Shown: positions 26,216-35,607 of the stretch, one piece after another
Numbering within the stretch: position 1 is the first letter of the stretch
Layout: each line of letters opens with the position of its first letter
Source: Eubacterium sp.
Lineage (GTDB): Bacteria > Bacillota > Clostridia > Lachnospirales > Lachnospiraceae
Direction of reading: 5' to 3'
NCBI GenBank assembly: GCA_017433295.1
Contig: JAFRHL010000031.1
Span: 1-50,932, forward strand
Length of the DNA: 50,932 nt
Translations under genes and position numbers: made by a program
The notes under the pieces: model-generated
Told to the model about the DNA's origin: nothing
Database searches by the model: none
The model's input: the letters and a program-made list of their open reading frames with translations, nothing else

Positions 26216-26305
26216 TACGGTATTGTACTGTTGTATATATATTGATACATATAGATGTTAATGCGTATGGATATATGCGGCGTTGCCGGATCGGGGGGAT
26301 AAGAG

Positions 26306-28789
26306 ATGCCAGACTTCAGAATGATTGTTACTTTGTCAGCTATCCTGTTAATAATCATCGATCTGTTTTTTGCGGTTAGTTCTTATCGTAAGAATGTGAG
26401 GGAGGGGAGATATCTGTGCCATGCTGCCATACTTGCCGCCATCGTAACCTTTTCCTATCTGATCAGTATTCTGGAGTATGACTATTTCAGAGCGTCTTTC
26501 ATGGCCAGTATTTACTTTATTGCCATTGACTGGCTGCTGATTACCATGATCAAGCTGACGACAGCAGTCACGACCCAGGGTCGTGAATGGAGAAGGCGGA
26601 AGGTCATGTATATGCTGATGGGATATGCTGTCTTTGATGCGGTGGTGCTGCTGATCAACCCCTTCCGGGAAATCGCGGTTCACTATGTGAGAAGAGACAC
26701 GGTCATTGCCTGCTATTTTTATCAGATGAAGCCTCTTTATTATGCCCACCTTGCCTTCACTTATCTGCTGGTTACGGCGGTTCTGGGAATCCTTTTCCAC
26801 AAGATCGTGCGGACTCCCAGGCAGTATCGGAACCAGTACCGCTTCATTGCCGACATCATCATCCTGATCGTAATTGCCAATGCCCTTTTCCTGATTCCCC
26901 AGATAAAACAGATGTATAATTTCCTGGATATCTCCATCATCGGTTACAGCATGGGCCTGATGGCTATATACTGGAGCAGCTTTGAATACCGGAGCCGGTA
27001 TCTCCATCATGGTCTGGCCAGCCTGATCATGGATAATATGAATCAGGGGGTCCTGCTTTTTGACTATGACGGATTTCTTGTGATGAAGAATGAGAAGGCA
27101 GATGAGATGCTTCCCTTTATGCGGTCTTATGACGTTTTCAGAGGAAACCTGCATGTAAAGGAATTTGTTAAGCTTTGCGGGATAAATGCAGACCAGCATG
27201 GTAAAGGAAATCATTATTCTATTCAGCTTTTTTCCGAAGGCGTCAAGGAGGAGGAAGGAGTTCCCCTGCGGTGTGATTACCAGCGTCTGGATGACCGTCA
27301 CAAGAAGCGGATCGGAGAATTGTTTGTCTTTACTTCTGCCTCCGAGGAAATCGATGTTCTCACCGGTTACCATAGCTGGGAATATTTTCGAAAATATGTG
27401 GGTGAGATGGCAAACAGTTTCAGTCATCCCTGTGCTGTGGCCAGCTTTGATATCAATGAGCTTAGTATGCTGAACCGTAAATTAGGAAAAGAAGCCGGTG
27501 ACGCCCTGCTCAGGGACCTGGCCGGGATCGTGAGACACTGCATGCCCAAGGAAAGTTATTATGTCAGAGGCTATGATGCCAGGCTGATCGTCATTTCATA
27601 TTTTGTCGATGAGATGACCATGAAGCAATGTGGGGAAAAGGTGAAAGAGAGATTTGCAGGAAGCCTTGAAGTGGGCTACTCTTCCTCAGATTGGGAATCC
27701 ACGGATATCATTGCCCTGATCCAGGAGGCTGACCGGTCCATGATCTATAAAAAGCTGATGGATGAGCATTCTGCCAGGTCCCAGACCATGTCCTCCCTTA
27801 TCCGGGCTTTAAAGGAGTGCGACAGTGACACGGAAGCCCATGTACAGCGCACCCAGAATATGGGGAGAGAGCTGGGGGAGAGATTCGGTCTTTCGGATCT
27901 TGAGCAAAGTCAGCTGGCCATGCTCTGCCTTCTGCATGATATCGGTAAGGTCGGTGTTCCCCTGGAGATCCTCAACAAACCGGACAAGCTTTCGGAGGAG
28001 GAATGGGAGGTATTAAAAACGCATCCTGAAAAGGGCTATCAGATTGCCAGCAGCTCCTATGAGCTGAAAGCTATTGCGGATATGGTGCTCTATCATCATG
28101 AACGGTGGGATGGAAAGGGATACCCCAAGGGGCTTTGCGGAGAAGAAATCCCCTTCCTCTCGAGAATCATTTCTGTGATTGACGCCTATGACGCCATGGT
28201 CAGTAACCGGTGTTACAGGAAGGGGATGCCGCCTGAAAAAGCAAAGGAAGAGCTGCGGCGGTGTTCCGGCACCCAGTTTGACCCGGATATCGCAGCAGAA
28301 TTTTTAAAAATGCTGGAGGAGAGGCCTGATGTCTTTGAGGACAGAGAGGGAAGAGCTGCCGCCCGGGTTACAGAAATCACCGGTACTCACAGTGAGGAGA
28401 AGGAGATAATCGGCCATAACATCCAGTCTCATGCTGTTGTATTCAGCAGATACGAGATGGATCTGGATGATCATATCCTTACCGCAGATGAGAATTTTGA
28501 GACCTTCACAGGCTATGGACCGGAGGATATCATGAGCGGCAGACTACGCCAGCGGAACCTGATCCCCGAGGAGGACAGGGAAAGCTACTTCTCGGAGGTG
28601 GACAGGCAGCTGGCGAAGGGAAACCTGGTTTATATCGAGCATTACATCTTACGTAAAGACGGGGGCAGGATCTATGTCTTCTGCTATGCAAGAAAGTTCT
28701 ATCATTCCGCCTCCAAGTCCATGCGGGTTGAGGTGATTATTGTTGATATTGCCAGAACCAGCCTTTTAAAGGAGGCGGTCTCCTTATAA
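26306..28789 (+). CDS. 7TM-PAS-GGDEF(degenerate)-HD-GYP-PAS signalling protein
   Basis: An 827-residue membrane signalling protein. Residues about 1-230 have seven hydrophobic segments resembling the 7TM histidine-kinase N-terminal sensor. A PAS-like part follows (MNQGVLLFDYDGFLVMKNEKA), then a GGDEF-type fold (FDINELSMLNRKLGKEAGDALLRDLA) in which the active-site loop reads VRGYDARLI, so cyclase activity is not expected. The HD-GYP domain (about 510-680) has LLHDIGKVGVP and HHERWDGKGYPKG intact, so c-di-GMP hydrolysis is likely. Residues about 700-820 form a C-terminal PAS domain. Sensor-controlled c-di-GMP breakdown is the best guess. The start follows GGGGGAT. Confidence 0.87.
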   Translation: MPDFRMIVTLSAILLIIIDLFFAVSSYRKNVREGRYLCHAAILAAIVTFSYLISILEYDYFRASFMASIYFIAIDWLLITMIKLTTAVTTQGREWRRRKVMYMLMGYAVFDAVVLLINPFREIAVHYVRRDTVIACYFYQMKPLYYAHLAFTYLLVTAVLGILFHKIVRTPRQYRNQYRFIADIIILIVIANALFLIPQIKQMYNFLDISIIGYSMGLMAIYWSSFEYRSRYLHHGLASLIMDNMNQGVLLFDYDGFLVMKNEKADEMLPFMRSYDVFRGNLHVKEFVKLCGINADQHGKGNHYSIQLFSEGVKEEEGVPLRCDYQRLDDRHKKRIGELFVFTSASEEIDVLTGYHSWEYFRKYVGEMANSFSHPCAVASFDINELSMLNRKLGKEAGDALLRDLAGIVRHCMPKESYYVRGYDARLIVISYFVDEMTMKQCGEKVKERFAGSLEVGYSSSDWESTDIIALIQEADRSMIYKKLMDEHSARSQTMSSLIRALKECDSDTEAHVQRTQNMGRELGERFGLSDLEQSQLAMLCLLHDIGKVGVPLEILNKPDKLSEEEWEVLKTHPEKGYQIASSSYELKAIADMVLYHHERWDGKGYPKGLCGEEIPFLSRIISVIDAYDAMVSNRCYRKGMPPEKAKEELRRCSGTQFDPDIAAEFLKMLEERPDVFEDREGRAAARVTEITGTHSEEKEIIGHNIQSHAVVFSRYEMDLDDHILTADENFETFTGYGPEDIMSGRLRQRNLIPEEDRESYFSEVDRQLAKGNLVYIEHYILRKDGGRIYVFCYARKFYHSASKSMRVEVIIVDIARTSLLKEAVSL

Positions 28790-28947
28790 AATACACCTGA
28801 GATTAAAATCGTTGATATATTTGGCTTACCGGACGGCCCGAAAGATATGAAAATTGATGCCTGCCTGGGATGGCCGGCCGGATCATCAAAAAAGAGAGCT
28901 CCGCGAACTTTTATCAAATTTTACACCGACCGGCGGGAGGTCCTGAT

Positions 28948-30195
28948 TCAGTCGACCGCCCACCCGGACAGATAAGCCTTCTGCTCCTCTGTCAGTTCGT
29001 CGATGGACAGATGCATGGCCTCCAGTTTGTATCTTCCGATAATATCATCGATGGAATCCGGCACCTTGTAGACCTTTGTTTCAAGCTCATTCCTGTGGTC
29101 TGTCAGCCATTTCAGGCTCAGGGCCTGTACAGAGAAGGACATATCCATGATCTCGGCGGGATGTCCCATACCGCAGGCAAGATTGACCAGGCGGCCTTCT
29201 CCCAGCACATTGAGGGTACGGCCGTTGCTTAAGGTATAACCCATGATATTGTGCCGCTGCTGTCTGGCGGATACTGCGATATCTTTAAGCCGTGCCACAT
29301 CGATCTCACAGTCAAAGTGACCGGCGTTGCAGAGGATGGCGTTATCCTTCATGTCATAGAAATGTCTCTCCACAATTACATCTTTACATCCGGTAACGGT
29401 CACAAAGAAGTCGCCCAGTCTGGCGGCTTCATCCATTTTCATGATGGTAAAGCCGTCCATGGTGGCATCAAGGGCCTTGAAGGGATCGATCTCAGTGACG
29501 ATGACATTGGCCCCCATGCCCTTTGCCCTCATGGCAACGCCCTTGCCGCACCAGCCATAGCCGGCCACCACAACGGTCTTGCCGGCCACCACCAGGTTGG
29601 TGGTATCCATGATAGCTGTCCAGACAGACTGGCCGGTTCCGTACTTATTGTCGTAATAGTGCTTTGCTTTGGCGTCGTTGACCGCCATCATGGGACAGGG
29701 AAGTATTCCTTCCTTTTCCCGGGCCTTCAGGCGGATGATGCCGGTGGTCGTCTCTTCGCAGCCGCCGATCAGCTGATCGCCGTATTCCTTACAGCGTCCT
29801 CCCAGCAGGTTGATGAGGTCCCCTCCGTCGTCCACGATCAGATGAGGGTGGCATTTCAGCGTCTCTGCCAGCAGATCTTCGTATTCCTGCGCGTTCACAC
29901 CATAAATTCCATAGGTTTCTACGCCCAGTTTGGAAACCGCTGCCGCCACATCATCCTGGGTGGATAAGGGATTGCATCCGGTGAGATAAACGTCGGCGCC
30001 GCCTTTTTTAAGGACCAGTCCCAGGTTGGAGGTCTTGGCTTCCAGATGGACGGAAACAGCGATTCGGAGACCTTTAAAGGGTTGTTCTTTTTCGAACTGT
30101 TTTTCAATTTGAGATAAAGCAGGCATATGGGAGCGGACCCACTCGATCTTTTTCATCCCGGCCGGCGCCAGGGAGATATCTTTTACTATACTCAT
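28948..30195 (-). CDS. ahcY: Adenosylhomocysteinase
   Basis: NAD-dependent S-adenosylhomocysteine hydrolase (SAH to homocysteine plus adenosine), 415 residues. The NAD site VAGYGWCGKGVAMRAKGMGA is clear, together with ATGCNPLSTQDDVAAA-like TGCNPLSTQDDVAAAV and the FDCEIDV region. The C-terminus ends YLSGWAVD, shorter than the eukaryotic YKPDHYRY tail, as in many anaerobes. It is 26 bp downstream of the deaminase gene in the same transcript. Confidence 0.95.
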   Translation of the reverse strand: MSIVKDISLAPAGMKKIEWVRSHMPALSQIEKQFEKEQPFKGLRIAVSVHLEAKTSNLGLVLKKGGADVYLTGCNPLSTQDDVAAAVSKLGVETYGIYGVNAQEYEDLLAETLKCHPHLIVDDGGDLINLLGGRCKEYGDQLIGGCEETTTGIIRLKAREKEGILPCPMMAVNDAKAKHYYDNKYGTGQSVWTAIMDTTNLVVAGKTVVVAGYGWCGKGVAMRAKGMGANVIVTEIDPFKALDATMDGFTIMKMDEAARLGDFFVTVTGCKDVIVERHFYDMKDNAILCNAGHFDCEIDVARLKDIAVSARQQRHNIMGYTLSNGRTLNVLGEGRLVNLACGMGHPAEIMDMSFSVQALSLKWLTDHRNELETKVYKVPDSIDDIIGRYKLEAMHLSIDELTEEQKAYLSGWAVD

Positions 30196-30221
30196 TGTGT
30201 CTTCCTTTCTTTTTTATGATT

Positions 30222-31496
30222 TTACAGATGATTTTTCACGATCCTGTTCACTTCATGGTAAACCTTCTCCCGGTCAATGGTCAGAAGCTCTTTTTTCCGC
30301 ATGACAAACTTCCCGTTGACCATGACGGAATCCACCTCGGACCCGTTGGCTGAATAGCACAGGGAAGAAAGGATATTATTATTGGGGAAGAGGGACGGCG
30401 CCTTAAGGTCAACAAAAATAATATCTGCTGCTGATCCTTCGGCAATATTGCCGATGCGCGGCTCTTTCAGTGCCAGGGATGCGTGACAGGTAGCGGCTTT
30501 TACAATATAATCTGAAGGGATGGCCATGCAGTCCCGGCAGTGTCCTTTATGTATCAGGGATAAAAGGCCCATCTCCCGGAACAAGTTTAAGCTGTTGTTG
30601 CTGGCAGCCCCGTCGGTTCCGATACATACACTGATCCCTTTTTCCTGCATTTGACTAAGCGGGGCGATGCCGTTGCCCAGTTTGGCATTGCTGGCAACAT
30701 TGGTAACTATGCTGGCACCGCTTTGTTTGATGATATCCAGATCATCCCCCTGCATCTGAACGCAGTGGGCCAGAATTGTGTTCTGATCCAGGAAGCCGAT
30801 ATCCTGAAGATATTTTACCGGCGTTTTGCCATGGGCCCTGATGCAGTCGTTCAGTTCTGTGACACTTTCGGACAGATGAGTCTGTTTCAGAAGATGGAGA
30901 CGGTCTGCTTCTTCGGTCACCTGACGGAGAAGTTTCTCAGAACAGGAATAAATGGCATGGGGTGATAAAATGAACTTTATGGTATCGGATTCAAATTCCT
31001 CCCGCTCCTCCAGTGCCTGCTTAAACCGGCTGTAACCGTCTTTATAGAGGTCCTCGCCCACCAGTCCCCGCCCGATATAAGCCCGGAGGCCGGCATCCTT
31101 CGCAGCCAGGGCAGACTGTCTGGGGTACATATGCATATCCACAAAACAGGTGGTACCGGTTTGTATCATTTCCATAAAAGCCAGCTGGTTGGCCCAGTAG
31201 GCAGCCTCCGCCGGAAGATTGTCCTCCACCGGCATGACCCGGTTAAAGAGCCATTCCTGAAAGGGAACATCGTCCGCGTAGTTTCTCATGAGGGTCATGT
31301 AGGCGTGGGTATGCATATTGATAAGGCCGGGCATCACAAGCATATGGCGGGCGTCCACCGTTTCCCGGGAATCGTTTTCCGAACCGGGAGAGAAGTGGAT
31401 GATGCCTTCTCTGATATAAAGAGTTCTGTCAGAAAGAACCGGCTTTCCCCCTTCAAAGGAAAGGACGGTACCGTTTATTATCTTATAATCTGTCAT
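30222..31496 (-). CDS. mtaD: Amidohydrolase, probable MTA/SAH deaminase
   Basis: Metal-dependent amidohydrolase (424 residues) of the TrzN/MtaD group, which deaminates methylthioadenosine or SAH to the inosyl form. Metal ligands are visible in INMHTHAYMTLMR (HxH), LAHCVQM and CIGTDGAASNNSLN, and substrate-site histidines in HAIYSCSEKLL and QTHLSES. Close linkage upstream of ahcY (26 bp) supports an SAH-related substrate; guanine or other aminopurine deaminase is the alternative. AGGAGG precedes the ATG. Confidence 0.85.
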   Translation of the reverse strand: MTDYKIINGTVLSFEGGKPVLSDRTLYIREGIIHFSPGSENDSRETVDARHMLVMPGLINMHTHAYMTLMRNYADDVPFQEWLFNRVMPVEDNLPAEAAYWANQLAFMEMIQTGTTCFVDMHMYPRQSALAAKDAGLRAYIGRGLVGEDLYKDGYSRFKQALEEREEFESDTIKFILSPHAIYSCSEKLLRQVTEEADRLHLLKQTHLSESVTELNDCIRAHGKTPVKYLQDIGFLDQNTILAHCVQMQGDDLDIIKQSGASIVTNVASNAKLGNGIAPLSQMQEKGISVCIGTDGAASNNSLNLFREMGLLSLIHKGHCRDCMAIPSDYIVKAATCHASLALKEPRIGNIAEGSAADIIFVDLKAPSLFPNNNILSSLCYSANGSEVDSVMVNGKFVMRKKELLTIDREKVYHEVNRIVKNHL

Positions 31497-31570
31497 GGAT
31501 TACCTCCTGAAATACTATCCGGCATTGCCGGAGCGTGTCCGGAAGGGTCTTCCCTGTCCGGGTATAATTC

Positions 31571-31599
31571 ATCTTAACAGGAATAAAGGCTGTTTTCAA
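31571..31599 (-). promoter_or_regulatory. Promoter of the mtaD-ahcY operon
   Basis: On the minus strand TTGAAA (31594-31599), a 17-bp spacer and TAAGAT (31571-31576) with a TG extension. Confidence 0.6.
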
Positions 31600-31628
31600 T
31601 GAGAAATTTATCCCGTCACACAGGACCA

Positions 31629-31657
31629 TTGACAAAGCCTGAAATAGTCTGTATTAT
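31629..31657 (+). promoter_or_regulatory. Promoter of the pyruvate kinase operon
   Basis: Consensus TTGACA (31629-31634), a 17-bp spacer and TATTAT (31652-31657), about 75 bp before the pyk start. It is divergent from the mtaD promoter 30 bp away. Confidence 0.8.
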
Positions 31658-31730
31658 TAGCAACGAATGACTTTTTAAGTAAAGAGAGTCCTGAACAGAC
31701 TATATTTAACGGGAAAAAGAGGTGGATGCC

Positions 31731-33149
31731 ATGCGTAAGACAAAGATCATCTGTACACTGGGGCCCGCAACGGATAAAGGAGATGTGCTGGAACAGCTCA
31801 TATTAAATGGAATGGATGTTGCCAGATTCAACTTTTCCCACGGAACCCATGAAGAGCAGAAAGGACGAATGGACCGGTTGAAGGAAATGCGGAAAAAGCT
31901 GAATGTTCCCATCGCCTCACTGCTTGATACAAAGGGACCGGAGATCCGCATAGGTACTTTTGGTGACGACAGCATCAAGCTGGAGCCGGGACAGGAATTT
32001 ACCCTGACCACAAGGGAGGTGGCCGGGAATAAAAAGATCGTTTCTATTACATATAAGAATCTTCCCCATGAAGTGAAGGAGGGGACGACGATCCTCATCG
32101 ATGACGGGCTTATTGCTCTGACAGTGCTTTCCGTCAATGAAGAGGATATTATCTGCAGGGCGGAGAACGGAGGGATCATTTCCAATCGTAAAGGGATCAA
32201 TATACCCGGCATAGAGCTTCAGATCCCCTATTTAAGTGAGAAGGACAAAGAGGATATTCTTTTCGGTATAGAACAGGATGTGGATTTTGTGGCGGCGTCT
32301 TTCACGAGGACAGCAGGCGACATTCACCAGCTTCGCGGGCTCCTTCAGGAGAATGGAGGAGAGAAGATACGGATCATTGCCAAAATAGAGAACAGCCAGG
32401 GGGTGGATAATATTGACTCCATCATTGAAGCTGCCGATGGTATCATGATCGCCCGGGGAGATATGGGTGTGGAGATCCCGGAGGAGGATGTGCCCGTTAT
32501 TCAGAAGGAAATTATCCGCAAGGTATTTGAGGCCGGCAAGATCGTTATTACCGCTACCCAGATGCTGGATTCCATGATGAAGAATCCCCGGCCCACCAGG
32601 GCGGAGACCACCGATGTGGCCAATGCGGTTTATGACGGCACCAGTGTTCTCATGCTTTCAGGAGAGACAGCCAGCGGCGCCTATCCGGTGGAAGCGCTTA
32701 AGACCATGTCCAGAATAGCAGAGAGAGCAGAACAGGCTATTGATTATAAAACCCGGTTCAGGACGCTTTCTCCCTATTCAAACCCCAATATAACCGATGC
32801 CATCTGCCATTCGACCTGTTCCACTGCCTACGATCTGAACACGAAAGCCATCGTAGTGGTGACCCAGTCCGGATTCTCCGCCAGGATGATCTCCCGCTAT
32901 CGACCGGGATGTATGATCATAGGATGTGCCATCGATAAGAAGGTATGCCGTCAGCTGAATCTTTCCTGGGGCGTAAAGCCGGTCCTTTTAGGGGAGGAAT
33001 GGGAAATCTTCGTGCTGATCGACCGGGCAATATCTGCCGCGAAACGGCGGGGGTATCTTGAAAAGGGAGATGTTACCGTGATTACGGCAGGAGTGCCTAT
33101 CGGCCGTTCCGGAACCACCAACATGCTCAAGGTCCAGGTGGTGGAATAA
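31731..33149 (+). CDS. pyk: Pyruvate kinase
   Basis: Glycolytic pyruvate kinase, phosphoenolpyruvate plus ADP to pyruvate plus ATP. The N-terminus RKTKIICTLGPA, FNFSHGTHEE, SLLDTKGPEIR, MIARGDMGVE and the ATQMLDSM signature are all present. At 472 residues it lacks the C-terminal PEP-utilising extension found in the ~585-residue form of many Firmicutes. I use the ATG at 31731, with AGAGGTGG at good spacing, over a GTG three codons earlier. It heads an operon with galM, a small gene and serC (gaps 12, 20 and 40 bp). Confidence 0.96.
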   Translation: MRKTKIICTLGPATDKGDVLEQLILNGMDVARFNFSHGTHEEQKGRMDRLKEMRKKLNVPIASLLDTKGPEIRIGTFGDDSIKLEPGQEFTLTTREVAGNKKIVSITYKNLPHEVKEGTTILIDDGLIALTVLSVNEEDIICRAENGGIISNRKGINIPGIELQIPYLSEKDKEDILFGIEQDVDFVAASFTRTAGDIHQLRGLLQENGGEKIRIIAKIENSQGVDNIDSIIEAADGIMIARGDMGVEIPEEDVPVIQKEIIRKVFEAGKIVITATQMLDSMMKNPRPTRAETTDVANAVYDGTSVLMLSGETASGAYPVEALKTMSRIAERAEQAIDYKTRFRTLSPYSNPNITDAICHSTCSTAYDLNTKAIVVVTQSGFSARMISRYRPGCMIIGCAIDKKVCRQLNLSWGVKPVLLGEEWEIFVLIDRAISAAKRRGYLEKGDVTVITAGVPIGRSGTTNMLKVQVVE

Positions 33150-33161
33150 AGAGGAATTATC

Positions 33162-34193
33162 ATGAGAAGTTCATTCGGCATATTATCAGATGGAAGGGAA
33201 GCCGGCCTGTTTACGCTTGTTAACAGGAAGGGCCTTAAGGCAGAGGTGACAGACTATGGAGCGGCCCTTAGGGGGCTTATGGTGCCGGATAAAAAGGGTA
33301 TGATCCGTGATGTGGTGCTGGGCTACGATGATGCCGCGAAATACGAGCGGGGGACAGAATCCTTTGGGGGAACCGTCGGCCGGGTGGCAAATCGTATAGG
33401 AGGCGGCAGCTTTTGCCTGGGCGGCAGGACATACCGGCTAACCGTTAACAACGGACCCAATACACTGCACGGTGGCAGAGATTTTTATGTACACCGACTG
33501 TGGGAGGTTCTTTCTGAAGGGGAAAGCTCCGTGATCTTTGGCCTTGACAGCCCCGATGGTGACCAGGGATTTCCCGGAAATGTTCATATATCAGTGACCT
33601 ATACCCTGACGGAGGATGATGAACTTCAGATTGAATACAGGGCTTTGTCTGACGCGGATACGCCGCTGAACCTGACCAATCACAGTTATTTTAACCTGGC
33701 AGGTCATGACAGCGGGTCCGTTCTTTCACAATTTGCAGCAGTTTATGCTGACAGAATTACAAGAACAGACAGGAACTCTCTCCCTGACGGTACTCTTCTG
33801 ACAGTGGAAGGTACCCCTATGGATTTCCGGCGGCCAAAAAGGCTGGGTCAGGATATTGAGAAGAATTATGAAGCCCTGCATATCGGAAACGGGTATGACC
33901 ATAATTATGTTCTGAACGGACAGGGTTACCGGAAGGTCGCCGAATTATTCTGTCAGGAGACCGGCATCAGGATGACGGTCAGCACAGACCTGCCCGGCCT
34001 GCAGCTGTATACTGCCAATTATCTGGACCATGAACCGGGAAAAGGCGGGGCAGTCTACCACAGGCGGTTTGCGGTATGCTTTGAGACCCAGTTTTACCCG
34101 GATGCCGTCAACAGGGCAGATTTCCCGGGGGGAGTGATCCGGGCAGGGGAACCGTTTATTTCCCGGACGGGTTATCGGTTTTCTCATAAATAA
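33162..34193 (+). CDS. galM: Aldose 1-epimerase (galactose mutarotase)
   Basis: Mutarotase interconverting alpha and beta anomers of galactose or glucose (343 residues). Family motifs are the GGTVGRVANRI region with the conserved arginine, NNGPNTLHGG with the catalytic histidine, NLTNHSYFNLAG and a C-terminal glutamate in CFETQFYPDA. It lies 12 bp after pyk, so it is cotranscribed with a glycolytic gene. Confidence 0.94.
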   Translation: MRSSFGILSDGREAGLFTLVNRKGLKAEVTDYGAALRGLMVPDKKGMIRDVVLGYDDAAKYERGTESFGGTVGRVANRIGGGSFCLGGRTYRLTVNNGPNTLHGGRDFYVHRLWEVLSEGESSVIFGLDSPDGDQGFPGNVHISVTYTLTEDDELQIEYRALSDADTPLNLTNHSYFNLAGHDSGSVLSQFAAVYADRITRTDRNSLPDGTLLTVEGTPMDFRRPKRLGQDIEKNYEALHIGNGYDHNYVLNGQGYRKVAELFCQETGIRMTVSTDLPGLQLYTANYLDHEPGKGGAVYHRRFAVCFETQFYPDAVNRADFPGGVIRAGEPFISRTGYRFSHK

Positions 34194-34213
34194 GTAAAGC
34201 GGAGGCTGTTCCT

Positions 34214-34483
34214 ATGAGGATATGGTGCAAGCTGTTTCGGAAAAATCATTTGTTAAAGGATACGGTGGTCGAGGATTATGACATGTCAAAATCCCGCACT
34301 GCAAAGGTGTTTGACAGTCTGGAAACAGCCTGTTATGAGATGGACCTGGAGAAGCCTCTGTGGCTTGACAAGAACAAGAGGGAGTTCATCAGACATGCCA
34401 GGACCCGCTTTACCCAGGATAATTTTATAGAACAGATTGATTTTGATTACCTGGATTTCCAGGTAATTGAGGAAGATTATTAA
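34214..34483 (+). CDS. Small conserved hypothetical protein
   Basis: An 89-residue soluble protein rich in charged residues; no signal, no membrane helix. It reads LFRKNHLLKDTVVEDYDMSK early and ends in an acidic tail. I do not recognise a domain. Position between galM and serC with short gaps and a GGAGG-like site argues that it is real and cotranscribed. Confidence 0.7.
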   Translation: MRIWCKLFRKNHLLKDTVVEDYDMSKSRTAKVFDSLETACYEMDLEKPLWLDKNKREFIRHARTRFTQDNFIEQIDFDYLDFQVIEEDY

Positions 34484-34523
34484 GTATTCATTTAAGTATA
34501 TTTTGTAAGGAGGCTATTTTAAG

Positions 34524-35606
34524 ATGGGAAGAGTATATAATTTCTCAGCAGGACCGGCAGTGCTGCCGGAGGAAGTGTTACAGGAAGCTGCGGCGGAGAT
34601 GATGGATTACAAAGGAAGCGGCATGTCCGTGATGGAGATGAGCCACCGGTCCAAATGGTTTGATGATATCATCAAAGAAGCCGAGAAGGACCTTCGCGAC
34701 CTGATGAATATACCGGATAATTACAAGGTGCTGTTCCTTCAGGGAGGGGCATCCCAGCAGTTTTCCGCTATTCCGATGAACCTGATGAAGAACGGCGTGG
34801 CTGATTTTATTGTCACAGGCCAGTGGGCAAAGAAGGCTTATGAGGAAGCGGGTAAATACGGAAAGGCAGTTAAGATTGCTTCTTCCGAGGATAAGACCTT
34901 CTCTTATATCCCGGACTGCTCTGACCTTCCCATTGATGATGACGCCGATTATGTCTACATCTGTGAGAATAATACCATTTATGGAACAAAGTTTAAGACG
35001 CTTCCGAATACAAAGGGCAAAACACTGGTGGCGGATGTATCCTCCTGCTTCCTGTCCGAGCCCCATGATGTTGAGAAATACGGCATCATCTATGGCGGTG
35101 TCCAGAAGAATATCGGGCCTGCGGGTGTTGTAATTTCCATCATCCGGGAGGACCTGATTACAGACGATGTCCTGCCGGGAACACCCACCATGCTGAAGTT
35201 CAAGACCCAGGCGGACAAGGATTCACTTTATAACACACCCCCCTGCTATGGGATCTATATCTGCGGCAAGGTCTTCAAGTGGCTTAAAAAGCAGGGCGGC
35301 CTGGCAGCCATGAAGGAGCTTAATGAGAAGAAGGCAAAGATCCTCTATGACTTCCTGGACGAAAGTAAAATGTTTAAAGGAACCGTTGTAAAAGAAGACC
35401 GGTCCCTTATGAATGCACCCTTTGTTACAGGCGATAAAGACCTGGACGCAAAGTTTGTTAAGGAAGCCACGGCCGCTGGCTTTGTGAACCTGAAGGGCCA
35501 CAGGTCCGTCGGCGGCATGCGGGCCTCCATCTACAATGCCATGCCCATGGAGGGTGTAGAGAAGCTGGTGGCATTTATGCGCAGGTTTGAGGAAGAAAAC
35601 TTATAG
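34524..35606 (+). CDS. serC: Phosphoserine aminotransferase
   Basis: PLP-dependent transaminase making 3-phosphoserine from 3-phosphohydroxypyruvate and glutamate (360 residues). MGRVYNFSAGPAVLPEEVL, LFLQGGASQQFSAIPMNL, VADVSSCFLSEP and the PLP-lysine segment YGGVQKNIGPAG are characteristic. AAGGAGG precedes the ATG. serA is not adjacent. Its stop is one base from the end of the convergent yyaC gene. Confidence 0.96.
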   Translation: MGRVYNFSAGPAVLPEEVLQEAAAEMMDYKGSGMSVMEMSHRSKWFDDIIKEAEKDLRDLMNIPDNYKVLFLQGGASQQFSAIPMNLMKNGVADFIVTGQWAKKAYEEAGKYGKAVKIASSEDKTFSYIPDCSDLPIDDDADYVYICENNTIYGTKFKTLPNTKGKTLVADVSSCFLSEPHDVEKYGIIYGGVQKNIGPAGVVISIIREDLITDDVLPGTPTMLKFKTQADKDSLYNTPPCYGIYICGKVFKWLKKQGGLAAMKELNEKKAKILYDFLDESKMFKGTVVKEDRSLMNAPFVTGDKDLDAKFVKEATAAGFVNLKGHRSVGGMRASIYNAMPMEGVEKLVAFMRRFEEENL

Positions 35607-35607
35607 G

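Noticed and set aside
26348-27427. Long minus-strand open frame opposite the HD-GYP gene
   Set aside because: Antisense to a recognised multidomain protein, with His/Gln-rich composition typical of reverse-frame reading.
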